Source: a virus. From it: a stretch of DNA of 20,305 bases. Positions 14,601 through 20,305 of the stretch are shown one piece after another. Each line of letters opens with the position of its first letter. Positions within the stretch are counted from its first letter, which is position 1. Under the pieces are notes generated by a model, which saw only the letters and a program-made list of their open reading frames with translations, was not told the origin of the DNA and did not search any database. Location: IMG/VR virus record IMGVR_UViG_3300048029_000179, positions 1-20,305 of that record; one strand, given 5' to 3'. Position numbers and translations under genes: made by a program.

Positions 14601-15089
14601 TCTATAGGAAATAGGCCGACACAAACATATAATGATATCAAAGGCAATTTTGATAGGTATGTAGATATTGATAACAATGGGGGCAAGGAAGTTGGCCCTA
14701 GAATCAAAGAGGACAATTATGGTGGACCAGAAATCGCAGATGCAATTAGCTCGGCTAGACCTACGGAAATACAACTGGAGCCAGGAAGAGCGGATGGCAG
14801 AAGAGCAAGCGGAGAAGAACCCGCAGTACCAAGACCGAGTGAACCGGCTGGCAGAGCGGCTGAACCGGAAGAGGACCGGGGAGTAGGCTTCGGCATATTG
14901 GCTAAAGTAGAAGCGGAGATAGCCAAAGAAGAACAGTTAATGAGCGAAGCTGCAAAAGCAATTCCGGTTGTCAGGGGTGTAGATGATGCTGGCAATGAGA
15001 TTGTTGGTACTGCTACAAGAAAAGAGTTACTGGACGAAATAGACCAGGATAAAAAAATGCTCGATAGACTACGAGGTTGCGTAACATGA
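11685..15089 (+). CDS. polyvalent ejection protein with ParB-like and zeta-kinase domains
   Basis: A 1134-residue multidomain protein in the slot of the large ejected core protein. Residues 1-300: helical, with Gly/Ala-rich hydrophobic stretches (about 141-190 and 215-240) that could insert into membrane. Residues about 345-420: a ParB-like domain with the GHQR motif at 403-406, followed by a long helical extension to about 680 ('ANRKGPISDALTAAAR'). Residues about 690-740: acidic/proline-rich linker. Residues about 770-1000: zeta-toxin-like P-loop kinase, Walker A GPPAAGKS at 848-855, then a DSDEFKKTLPEYEGG segment and Arg-rich 'RMFKRFVSKGR'. Residues 1010-1070: Pro/Arg/Glu low-complexity linker; the end is a charged helix. 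No murein transglycosylase motif is seen. Zeta kinases of toxin systems phosphorylate UDP-GlcNAc; the substrate here is unknown. Likely packaged and delivered with the DNA, which is inference. Two ORFs are nested in its +1 frame. Confidence 0.85.
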   Translation: MTFQYKKASPFDLAALPTLDPNPQSGFDESRQLAYRAIELNDTSVSEANALEEVWDPIIEEMNSRQTGKTFYNPSINYRTGIFNEEYQEQNYSNAVTEILSEIETNDMFSDLRGVVDRDLIYEQAATNAREANDAFLRNSPVSSTLGTFVGTAHAVLDDPVLVGSMLFGGAKGVWQMALQEMAIGAASEAVIQTKVKEWYESTGQEYTDEKFRNAVLYGGAIGFATPFAFKGAGMGFKATGKAVNFTVDQLKQGISVMRAAGVPSTARGRFAEELADEIEAVNNANPLEAPVNNPLPAQTEHMARVEAAAVAAEKNAPPAMPDQPKVPTRALTVSDVDKADPTVYPFDPNKLQVDAEKFQFKSGGDEFGVTEKLQGVTKWNPIYAEEILVWERADGTQFVVDGHQRTGLARRIMASDPNQKIKVNGKKLNEKDGWTAETARAVAALKNISQGSGTGVDAAKVLKEDPTFVRELPPKSALVRDANGLVELSDETFLAVVNGVVEESYGAIVGRLIKDEGMQQAAIAVLAKTQPDNKFQAESIVRQVIEAGAETRTQETLFGEEIITESFFAERAKILDATVKQLRRDKAAFNSLVNNRERLEQEGNKIVEGANKRRADNDSQAIAILQAVANRKGPISDALTAAARTARDTGSFTNPISGFVETVRRGIRDGEFDGAAVSDGRSLENDTPQGSPRPAEPEPNVELFDEPSGIGAQRQANQLETDTRNELVESVPPERVEGFQQDKELLDDFKKLLDEGADEDTLFQHPAAVKAIEAAEAIPATNKREGFGTDEYRAEREFNFDGETVKGYDEALFRHFELSTTLAYREQGIEVPDIPVLYEGKAVILVGPPAAGKSTLANPIAVKLKAAIPDSDEFKKTLPEYEGGLGAAAVHAESSGMAKELVAASAKVKLNMVIPKVGEDAASIEKLRKQLKDEGYDVALVNMDVSYENALVRMFKRFVSKGRLIGADYMKSIGNRPTQTYNDIKGNFDRYVDIDNNGGKEVGPRIKEDNYGGPEIADAISSARPTEIQLEPGRADGRRASGEEPAVPRPSEPAGRAAEPEEDRGVGFGILAKVEAEIAKEEQLMSEAAKAIPVVRGVDDAGNEIVGTATRKELLDEIDQDKKMLDRLRGCVT
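12717..12950 (+). other. ParB-like domain coding segment
   Basis: Encodes about residues 345-422 of the 1134-residue protein. It holds 'VVDGHQRTGLARRI', matching the ParB GxxR (here GHQR) signature that sits after a beta strand. The strand 'EEILVWERADGTQFVVDGHQR' is the usual ParB/sulfiredoxin-fold lead-in. ParB domains bind nucleotide or cut DNA in different families; which applies here cannot be told. Confidence 0.7.
13537..13791 (+). CDS. nested +1-frame ORF, 84 aa, overprinted on polyvalent gene
   Basis: An overlapping frame with its own ribosome site, GGAGAG (13525-13530), six bases before ATG 13537. The first half is Ser/Gln-rich (MTRKQSQSSKQSQTEK...), where the host frame still encodes the patterned end of the ParB extension. 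The second half is a well-formed charged helix, 'LSKLSDEEYEMVSLMAQRL' and 'EGALKMIRRKAARAR', exactly where the host frame turns into low-complexity linker. That exchange of constraint between frames argues for a real overprinted gene. No family recognised. It lies upstream of the zeta-kinase domain. Chance openness in a GC-balanced gene is the alternative; a longer start (TTG 13507) has no ribosome site. Confidence 0.5.
   Translation: MTRKQSQSSKQSQTEKAQSQTPLQQQPGQPETPAALQTLSADLSKLSDEEYEMVSLMAQRLAMEGALKMIRRKAARARQSQSQT
14211..14690 (+). other. zeta-toxin-like P-loop kinase domain coding segment
   Basis: Encodes about residues 843-1002. Walker A GPPAAGKS is at 14226-14249. It is followed by DSDEFKK, an acidic-residue motif where zeta kinases hold their catalytic Asp, then 'VHAESSGMAKELV', a beta strand 'LNMVIPKVGED', 'LRKQLKDEGYDVALVNMDV' and an Arg-rich lid 'RMFKRFVSKGR'. 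Order and spacing follow the zeta-toxin family. Activity is not shown. Confidence 0.75.
14719..14886 (+). CDS. nested +1-frame ORF, 55 aa, overprinted on polyvalent gene
   Basis: A second overlapping frame in the same +1 phase. GAGG at 14709-14712 sits six bases before ATG 14719. The product, starting MVDQKSQMQLARLDLRKYNW, is a soluble charged helical protein with 'SQEERMAEEQAEKNPQYQDRV' and a basic C-terminus 'NRLAERLNRKRTGE'. Over the same bases the host frame reads as Pro/Arg/Glu/Ala low-complexity sequence (for example GRADGRRASGEEPAVPRP), which looks like the shifted image of this frame. No family recognised. It begins just after the zeta-kinase domain ends. A TAG closes it 200 bases before the host gene ends. 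Good candidate for a true gene, but unproven. Confidence 0.55.
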   Translation: MVDQKSQMQLARLDLRKYNWSQEERMAEEQAEKNPQYQDRVNRLAERLNRKRTGE

Positions 15090-17545
15090 CACTAATCAAC
15101 TGTATTACTAACGGGATTGAAGAAGGCAACATTACTCGGGAGCAGGGTGCAGAGGCTGCCGATTTGTTTACGCAGCTAGAGGCAGAGTACGCAACCAGAA
15201 TGGCGCCTGGGCAAGCGTCAGCAAAGGCGGGCCAAGATACTTTCGATGCTTTGGAATACCAAGTTTTGCAACGTAAGCGCAGAAAATTACTTGCATATCA
15301 AAACTGGAAACAAATTACAAAAAACTTTGATGAGTATAAAAATGGAGCAGACCCGGCGGCTGCAGCTGTGGCCCACTTTGTTCCAAAAGAAGGGGCAAAG
15401 TTTTCCAATATAGAGATGCGCACTCAGGCCGTAACCAATGCAGCAACCAGGGTGATGTATGACGTTCTGGGGACTTTCCGCAAAAACCTTATTGGCAGCA
15501 CTCGGAAAAAAGCGCAGCTGAAAGATATGGTGCGCGAAATATTTGGCGAAGATACTGGTAGCGCATCAGCGAAAGAGTTGGCCGCTTCCTGGTCTAAATC
15601 AGCAGAATATCTGCGGCAGCGTTTTAATGCAGCTGGCGGCGCGATTTCAAAACGGTTAGATTGGGGATTGCCACAGTTTCACGACACCTTAAAGGTACGG
15701 AAGGTACCGTATAACGAGTGGGCAAACTTCATTAGGCCCAAGTTAAATCTTAACAAAATGAAAGATGAACAGACCGGGCTGCCATTCACAGAGGCAAGAT
15801 TAGAGATTGCGCTGCGCGATGTGTATGAAACTATACGTCAAGACGGGATGAACAAGCCGCCATCGGGTGTTTCCAGGGCTAAATCTATTGCAAACAGGCA
15901 CACAGACCACAGATTTTTAGTGTTTAACACAGCAGATGATTGGATGGCTTATCAAAAAGAGTTTGGCAATATAGATGCTTTTGATGTGATGATGGGTCAT
16001 ATATCCAACATGAGCCGTGAAATTGCCATGCTGGAAATACTTGGGCCAAACCCTACAGCTACAGTTACCTTTATGAAGCAAAGCCTGATGCAAAGAGCTG
16101 CGGGTGATATCAAAAAAGAAGATGCTGCACGAAGCGCAGCAAATACCGTTGACAGTTTATTTAATTATTTGTCAGGCCGCTCTTTAGCTCCAATCAACAC
16201 CAAATGGGGAAATGTATTGGCTGGAGTGCGTCAGCTGTTGCAATCAGCGCAGCTGGGCGCGGCGTCTATTGCTGCCATAACTGATGTAAACTTTCAACGG
16301 ATTGCCAGGTCTGCATCTGGTTTGCCGCAAACCACTATAATTAGCGACTACCTAAAACAGCTTAATCCGCTTTCTGTGGAAGAAAAAGGTAGACTGGCTA
16401 TACGCATGGGTCTTATCGCCGAAGGTTGGATGACTATCGCTTCGGCGCAACAGCGGTATGTTGGGGACCTTACCGGACCAGAGTTTACTCGCCGTGTAGC
16501 CGACTTTGTTATGAAGGCGTCTTTGCTTTCCCCCCTAACAAACGCGGGCAAGTGGGCTTTTGGTATGGAGTTTTATGGCACGCTTGCAGACAATATAGGT
16601 AAACGATTTGACGAGCTCGACCCCACATTAAGAAACACATTAGAGAAGTACTCTATCGGTTCTGACAAGTGGGACATTATGAGGTCTACGGAACTGTATG
16701 ATCACAAAGGCGCAAAGTTTTTACGGCCAGAAGATATTGAGTTTCGAGAGGACATTAACCCGCGTTTAGCTAGAGACTTGGCCACTAGGGTCATGGAAAT
16801 GATTGAAACCGAGTCACAGTATGCTGTCCCCTCTACTACTGCAGAGGGCCGAACCTGGCTGTATGGTGACACTAGGGCGGGAACAGTGTCAGGCGAAGTG
16901 ATGCGCTCGTTTGGTATGTATAAAGGCTTTGGTGTAAGTTTGGTGAACTTTCACATGATGCGGGGAATGTCGCAAAAAGGTATGCGTGGCAAGGGTAAAT
17001 ACTTTGCTGACTTGCTTATATCTACTACCCTTATGGGCGCTCTTGCCATGCAGCTTAAAGAGATGTCAAAAGGGCGTGACCCTCGGCCCATGACAGACCG
17101 AGAATTTTGGATGGCTGCTATGCTGCAAGGTGGGGGTTTGGGTATATATGGAGACTTTTTGTTTGCTGACGTTAACAGGTTTGACCGGGGGCTGCCGGAA
17201 ACAATAGCTGGGCCGGTTTTTGGTTTTGGCAAAGATGCTATAGATTTAACTGTTGGTAATTTGTATGAAGCGGCAACAGGGCAAGACACTAAGGCTGCGT
17301 CTGAACTTATTAAATTTGCTGGCAAATATACGCCTGGAGCCTCTTTATGGTATATGCGCCTGGCTTTAGAGCGCATGGTTTTAGACCAAATGCGCCTTAT
17401 GGCAGACCCAAAGGCCAGACAAAAGTTTAGGCAAATAGAAACCCGATATCGCAGGGATAGCGGGCAACAATATTGGTGGAGGCCGGGGCGCCCAGAGCCT
17501 AGCAGAAAACCAAATGTTGAGAACATTCTAGCGGAGAGACAATAA
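15086..17545 (+). CDS. large internal virion / ejection protein (819 aa)
   Basis: An 819-residue protein directly after the polyvalent gene and before the tail fibre. It opens with 'LINCITNGIEEGNITREQGAEAADLF', a start pattern I associate with partner proteins of phage polyvalent proteins, then long helices. Hydrophobic stretches lie near residues 638-660 ('LLISTTLMGALAM') and 674-696 ('FWMAAMLQGGGLGIYGDFLF'), which could be membrane-active. No catalytic motif is evident and no lysozyme/transglycosylase pattern. By position it may supply the C-terminal membrane part of T7 gp16, split into a separate gene. ATG 15086 is chosen: it overlaps the upstream stop (ATGA) and follows ACGAGG (15071-15076); the TTG at 15077 is less likely. 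Confidence 0.75.
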   Translation: MTLINCITNGIEEGNITREQGAEAADLFTQLEAEYATRMAPGQASAKAGQDTFDALEYQVLQRKRRKLLAYQNWKQITKNFDEYKNGADPAAAAVAHFVPKEGAKFSNIEMRTQAVTNAATRVMYDVLGTFRKNLIGSTRKKAQLKDMVREIFGEDTGSASAKELAASWSKSAEYLRQRFNAAGGAISKRLDWGLPQFHDTLKVRKVPYNEWANFIRPKLNLNKMKDEQTGLPFTEARLEIALRDVYETIRQDGMNKPPSGVSRAKSIANRHTDHRFLVFNTADDWMAYQKEFGNIDAFDVMMGHISNMSREIAMLEILGPNPTATVTFMKQSLMQRAAGDIKKEDAARSAANTVDSLFNYLSGRSLAPINTKWGNVLAGVRQLLQSAQLGAASIAAITDVNFQRIARSASGLPQTTIISDYLKQLNPLSVEEKGRLAIRMGLIAEGWMTIASAQQRYVGDLTGPEFTRRVADFVMKASLLSPLTNAGKWAFGMEFYGTLADNIGKRFDELDPTLRNTLEKYSIGSDKWDIMRSTELYDHKGAKFLRPEDIEFREDINPRLARDLATRVMEMIETESQYAVPSTTAEGRTWLYGDTRAGTVSGEVMRSFGMYKGFGVSLVNFHMMRGMSQKGMRGKGKYFADLLISTTLMGALAMQLKEMSKGRDPRPMTDREFWMAAMLQGGGLGIYGDFLFADVNRFDRGLPETIAGPVFGFGKDAIDLTVGNLYEAATGQDTKAASELIKFAGKYTPGASLWYMRLALERMVLDQMRLMADPKARQKFRQIETRYRRDSGQQYWWRPGRPEPSRKPNVENILAERQ

Positions 17546-17548
17546 ATG

Positions 17549-17557
17549 TGGTATATT
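17549..17557 (+). promoter_or_regulatory. extended -10-like promoter candidate before tail fibre
   Basis: TGGTATATT matches the extended -10 form TGnTATAAT with one mismatch, in the 35-base gap before the tail fibre. No convincing -35 hexamer is found at the usual distance. A short TGTG...CACA inverted repeat (17547-17561) frames it. It could start a separate fibre transcript. Confidence 0.3.
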
Positions 17558-17580
17558 CACAGCCATAAAGGAGATATTTA

Positions 17581-18990
17581 ATGGCCGATATCCCTATTAA
17601 TGCAATAGACAGACGCACCCAGTTTACCGGGAATACTGGTACAGGGCCGTTTGCATTTACGTTTAACATCCTGGCAGACAGCGATATCGTAGTGCATAAA
17701 AACGATACGCTGCTTACGCTTACTACAGATTATACCATTTCGACTAGCGCGGATGGCACCGGCAGCGTAACGCTTACTGGCAGCGGTAGCGGTACAGCGC
17801 TTGTTTCGTCTGATTTCTTAACGATTGTCGGCGGGCGCCAGCTTGCCAGGACAACTGATTTTGTTACTGCCGGCGATTTGTTGGCCAGCTCATTGAATGA
17901 ACAGCTGGATAGTAACGTGATCATGGTTCAGCAGCTAGATGAAAAGATTGAACGTACTTTGCGTATCGACCAATCTGATGTTACAGCTGATATGGTGCTG
18001 CCTAAAAAAGATAACCGGGCTAACAAAACCCTGGGCTTTGATGCCAATGGTTTGCCGGCGGTTGGTGAAGAGATTGGCGATTACAAAGGTGATTGGGCGG
18101 CGAGCACGACCTACGCTATCCGTGACCTGGTAAAAGATACTAGCAACGATAATATATATCGTTGTAATACAGCTCACACATCTAGCGGCGCGGTACCACT
18201 TTCGTCAAATGCTGATATTGGAAAATGGGATTTAATTGTTGATGCTGAGACAGCTGGCAATGCAAAGAATGACGCAGAAAAACTAGCCATCCACCCAGAG
18301 GACAGCCAGTTTACTCTGAGCGATGGCACAACCACCGGCTACTCAGCATTGCACCACAAAGAAAAAGCGTTGGATGCGCAGACAGCGGCGGCTACTAGCG
18401 AGACAAATGCCGCAACATCAGAGAGCAATGCTAACGATTGGGCCGTTAAAACAAACGGCATTGTTGATAGCACAGACTATTCATCTAAGGCGTGGGCTAA
18501 TGGTGGCACAAACATTACAGCGTCATCTGGTGCTGGTGCTTCAAAAGAATGGGCAATAGGTGGTAGGGCTTCTGTTGCAGATACTCCAAATGCCACAACA
18601 GTTGTTGATGGTACAGAGTATTCTGCGAAAGGTTATGCCATTGGCGCATTAAATCGTGGCTCATCTGGGGGAAATTCAGCTAAAGACTGGGCTACCTATA
18701 CTGGCGGCACTGTAGATGGCGCAGAATATTCTGCTAAGTATTACGCAGAAGAAGCGGCTGCATCTGTTGCTACTTTTGATGATAAATACGCTGGGGCTAA
18801 AGCAGATGACACTGCGGCAGACACATACTTTACATCTGGCGGCAGAACCAAAGACCCTGGGGATATGTATTACAGCTCATCAGATGGTGTAGTTAGAATT
18901 TGGAGTGGCACTCAATGGGAAGATGCCGCAGTTTCCACGTCTGGGTTTGCTACGGCTGGCTTTGCTATAGCCATGTCAATCGCATTATAG
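17581..18990 (+). CDS. tail fibre protein with T7 gp17-type N-terminus
   Basis: A 469-residue tail fibre. Residues 1-160 match the T7 tail fibre N-terminal attachment family: 'QFTGNTGTGPFAFTFNILADSDIVV', 'NDTLLTLTTDYTIS', 'RTTDFVTAGDLLASSLNEQLDS', the Gln/Glu helix, and 'NRANKTLGFDANGLPAVG'. Residues about 168-220 form a carbohydrate-binding-like module (Trp172 ... 'YAIRDLVKDT', 'IYRCNTAHTS', Trp216). Residues about 285-400 hold three imperfect '[DE]WA...VDG-x-[ED]YSAK-x-YA' repeats. The end has 'DMYYSSSDGVVRIWSGTQWEDA', a frequent fibre module, and a hydrophobic tip. AAAGGAGAT precedes the start by six bases. It probably binds the nozzle by its N-terminus and carries or accepts receptor-binding parts. 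Confidence 0.9.
   Translation: MADIPINAIDRRTQFTGNTGTGPFAFTFNILADSDIVVHKNDTLLTLTTDYTISTSADGTGSVTLTGSGSGTALVSSDFLTIVGGRQLARTTDFVTAGDLLASSLNEQLDSNVIMVQQLDEKIERTLRIDQSDVTADMVLPKKDNRANKTLGFDANGLPAVGEEIGDYKGDWAASTTYAIRDLVKDTSNDNIYRCNTAHTSSGAVPLSSNADIGKWDLIVDAETAGNAKNDAEKLAIHPEDSQFTLSDGTTTGYSALHHKEKALDAQTAAATSETNAATSESNANDWAVKTNGIVDSTDYSSKAWANGGTNITASSGAGASKEWAIGGRASVADTPNATTVVDGTEYSAKGYAIGALNRGSSGGNSAKDWATYTGGTVDGAEYSAKYYAEEAAASVATFDDKYAGAKADDTAADTYFTSGGRTKDPGDMYYSSSDGVVRIWSGTQWEDAAVSTSGFATAGFAIAMSIAL
18436..18753 (+). repeat. three imperfect protein repeats in tail fibre
   Basis: Encodes three units of the pattern [DE]WA-(x)n-VDG/D-x-[DE]YS[AS]K-x-[YW]A: DWAVKTNG...DYSSKAWA, EWAIGG...EYSAKGYA and DWATYTGG...EYSAKYYA. 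The units differ in spacing and are seen at protein rather than nucleotide level. Probable fibrous shaft repeats. Confidence 0.7.
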
Positions 18991-18999
18991 GAGTAAAAA

Positions 19000-19335
19000 A
19001 TGCCACAACTTTTTAGAAGAAACACATTATCACAAGTAGGCACTGTAGCGGCTGATATCCCAGACGGTGCTAACTTTGACAGCTACGATACCATTGTTGG
19101 CATCCATATTACCAATGTAACAAGCAATGCTATCAATGTTGATTGCTACATTAACGATGGAACTAACAATATCTATCTAGTCAAGGGTGCGCCAATAGCC
19201 GCTGGTGGTGCATTACAAGTCTTGGACGGTGGTGCAAAGGTAGTAGTTCAGTCTGGTGACAGGCTGTGGGTGCAATCAGATACAGCATCATCTGCTGATG
19301 TATGGGTATCAAGAGTTGATGACATTAGTTCATAG
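19000..19335 (+). CDS. small beta-rich tail-associated protein
   Basis: A 111-residue protein, beta-rich, with 'IVGIHITNVTSNAINVDCYIND', 'LVKGAPIAAGGALQVLDGGAKVVVQSGDRLWV' and a closing 'ADVWVSRVDDIS'. The 'P-I-x-x-G-G-x-L-x-V-L-D-G-x-K-V-V-[VL]-Q-x-G-D-x-[LI]' pattern recurs in small virion proteins beside fibre genes of many phages; function is not settled. AGGAG at 18989-18993 lies six bases before the ATG, straddling the fibre stop. Probably a fibre-associated or tip protein. Confidence 0.7.
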   Translation: MPQLFRRNTLSQVGTVAADIPDGANFDSYDTIVGIHITNVTSNAINVDCYINDGTNNIYLVKGAPIAAGGALQVLDGGAKVVVQSGDRLWVQSDTASSADVWVSRVDDISS

Positions 19336-19342
19336 GTGAAGC

Positions 19343-20155
19343 ATGGGATATGTAGGCAATCAAACATCTAACAGCTACTCCTCGATGGACAAGCAGACCA
19401 TCACAGGAGATGGTACACAAAACTACACACTTACCCACGCTGTAGCTAACGCCCAAGAGATTGAGGTGTTTGTAAACAATGTGCGTCAGGAAGCTGGTGT
19501 TGCTTACACAGTGGCTGGTACTGCATTGAGCATGACAGGCAATGTGGCGTCATCAGATTCTTTTTACGTCATCTATCAGGGAAAATCTTTGCAGACTGTA
19601 GTGCCACCTGATGGTTCTGTAAGCACAGCAAAGCTGGCTAGTGGTTCTGTTACATCTGCCAAACTAGCTGGATTGACTTCATCGGATATGCCAACTGGCT
19701 CTGTGTTGCAAGTTGTACAGGGTGAAACTACGGCTCAAACTACTTTTCAAACAGCTTCGTGGGTTGACTCAGGTTTGTCCGCTACTATTACTCCTAAATT
19801 TAGCAACAGTAAAATATTAGTTAATGTTGTTATAAATTGGGGGATGGCAGAACTTGGTAGAAATTTTAGCTCTCGTCTTTTAAGAGATACAACACCAATA
19901 GGTAATGGAACAGGCACAACAACTCGTCAAGCTTTTGCTCATACAGAAATGTCTGTTGTTGGGTATCAGTACCTAATAATTCCACACACTGTAAACTTTT
20001 TAGATAGCCCAGCTACAACTTCAGCAATAACTTATAAAACACAAGTTATCCAAAATGCCACAGGAGCTAACATCTACTTAAATCGTTCACACGATAACAC
20101 ATCGGCTCAAGCTAATACTAGGTCAACAATAACTCTTACAGAAATAGCAGGATAA
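19343..20155 (+). CDS. tail fibre / receptor-binding protein
   Basis: A 270-residue modular protein. The N-terminal part is 'GYVGNQTSNSYSSMDKQTIT', then 'YTLTHAVANAQEIEVFVNNVRQEAG' and 'FYVIYQGKSLQTVVPPDGSVS', an attachment module frequent in marine phage fibres. A short linker repeats 'VSTAKLASG' and 'VTSAKLAG'. The C-terminal domain, from about residue 118, has 'ASWVDSGLSATITPKFSNSKILVNV' and ends 'RSTITLTEIAG', a beta-rich module found at fibre ends. A-G-G-T-G-A-A-G lies just upstream (19334-19341). Base composition becomes clearly AT-richer in the C-terminal part, which suggests module exchange. Confidence 0.8.
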   Translation: MGYVGNQTSNSYSSMDKQTITGDGTQNYTLTHAVANAQEIEVFVNNVRQEAGVAYTVAGTALSMTGNVASSDSFYVIYQGKSLQTVVPPDGSVSTAKLASGSVTSAKLAGLTSSDMPTGSVLQVVQGETTAQTTFQTASWVDSGLSATITPKFSNSKILVNVVINWGMAELGRNFSSRLLRDTTPIGNGTGTTTRQAFAHTEMSVVGYQYLIIPHTVNFLDSPATTSAITYKTQVIQNATGANIYLNRSHDNTSAQANTRSTITLTEIAG

Positions 20156-20166
20156 GGGAGACTGAC

Positions 20167-20305
20167 ATGGCATTATCTAAAATACTACCAGCCTCTCAAG
20201 AGCAATATGCAGGGGCGAGAAATCTTATCATCAATGGTAACTTTGCTATTGACCAAAGAAACAGCGGTTCAAGTATAACACCTACCGATGGTCAGTTTAG
20301 TGCAG
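20167..20305 (+). CDS. tail fibre-type protein, 3' end outside window
   Basis: The first 46 codons of another fibre gene: MALSKILPASQ..., then 'GARNLIINGNFAIDQRNSG' and 'TPTDGQFSA'. The NLIINGNF-x-I-x-QR pattern followed by a D-G-x-F segment is the usual start of phage receptor-binding C-modules. GGGAG at 20156-20160 lies six bases before the ATG. It is cut by the window end. Confidence 0.75.
   Translation, partial: MALSKILPASQEQYAGARNLIINGNFAIDQRNSGSSITPTDGQFSA

Noticed and set aside
13537-14886. Idea that the nested ORFs mark frameshift errors or pseudogenisation in the polyvalent gene
   Set aside because: The main frame stays open for 1134 codons and has recognisable domains before, between and after both nested ORFs, so no shift is needed to explain it.
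16951-17526. 191-codon reverse-strand frame at the end of the 819-residue gene
   Set aside because: No ribosome site, Ser/Pro/Cys/Ile-rich shadow composition, and no other evidence for reverse-strand transcription in the window.
18323-18559. 78-codon + strand frame inside the tail fibre
   Set aside because: Gln/Arg/Met-rich image of the Ala/Thr/Ser-rich fibre repeats; no ribosome site and no helix pattern comparable with the nested ORFs.
1-20305. tRNA genes, CRISPR arrays, insertion sequences, integrase or attachment sites
   Set aside because: I saw no cloverleaf-like sequence, no regularly spaced repeats, and no transposase or integrase motifs.

Overview
The window is the late structural region of a tailed phage with podovirus architecture. 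The head, portal, tail-tube and ejection genes belong to the T7-type morphogenesis families, but the gene order and several gene contents differ from T7. All credible genes are on the + strand and tightly packed, often with TAATG or ATGA overlaps, as expected for one late transcript. Style of sequence (a head-tail connector portal, a Bbp19-like protein, a DUF6321-like protein, modular tail fibres with 'NLIINGNF' and glycine/serine-rich beta modules) recalls podoviruses of marine bacteria, plausibly infecting Alphaproteobacteria; that host guess is inference. No RNA polymerase, replication or lysis gene is in view, so a family cannot be assigned.

Layout. Bases 1-1415 hold the large terminase, cut by the window edge just upstream of its P-loop. 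It is followed by a GNAT-fold protein of the T7 gp13/DUF2833 type (1412-1891) and three very small proteins (1891-2505). The head module comes next: portal (2498-4060), Bbp19-like protein (4057-4311), scaffold (4304-5080), a 171-base leader with two micro-ORFs, major capsid (5252-6085) and a small probable decoration protein (6098-6337). A GC-rich hairpin at 6347-6371 closes the module where T7 has its Tphi terminator. Tail-tube genes A and B follow (6392-9021). The ejection-core block is 9023-17545: 145, 741, 1134 and 819 residues. Then come a T7-type tail fibre (17581-18990), a small beta protein, and two further receptor-binding-type genes, the last cut by the right edge.

How they work together. 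Terminase and portal package DNA into a shell built from scaffold and capsid. The tube A/B proteins finish the tail, the four ejection-block proteins probably sit in the core and enter the host with the DNA, and the 17.6-20.3 kb genes build the host-recognition fibres.

The most unusual part is 11685-15089. This ejection-block protein carries a ParB-like domain (GHQR motif) and a zeta-toxin-like P-loop kinase domain, the make-up of a phage 'polyvalent protein'. Two further ORFs, each with its own Shine-Dalgarno sequence, are nested in the +1 frame on either side of the kinase domain (13537-13791 and 14719-14886). Their protein-like parts fall exactly where the host frame becomes low-complexity linker. 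They are the best candidates here for undescribed overprinted phage genes. No gene-free stretch exceeds 300 bases, and I saw no tRNA, CRISPR array, insertion sequence or integration gene.
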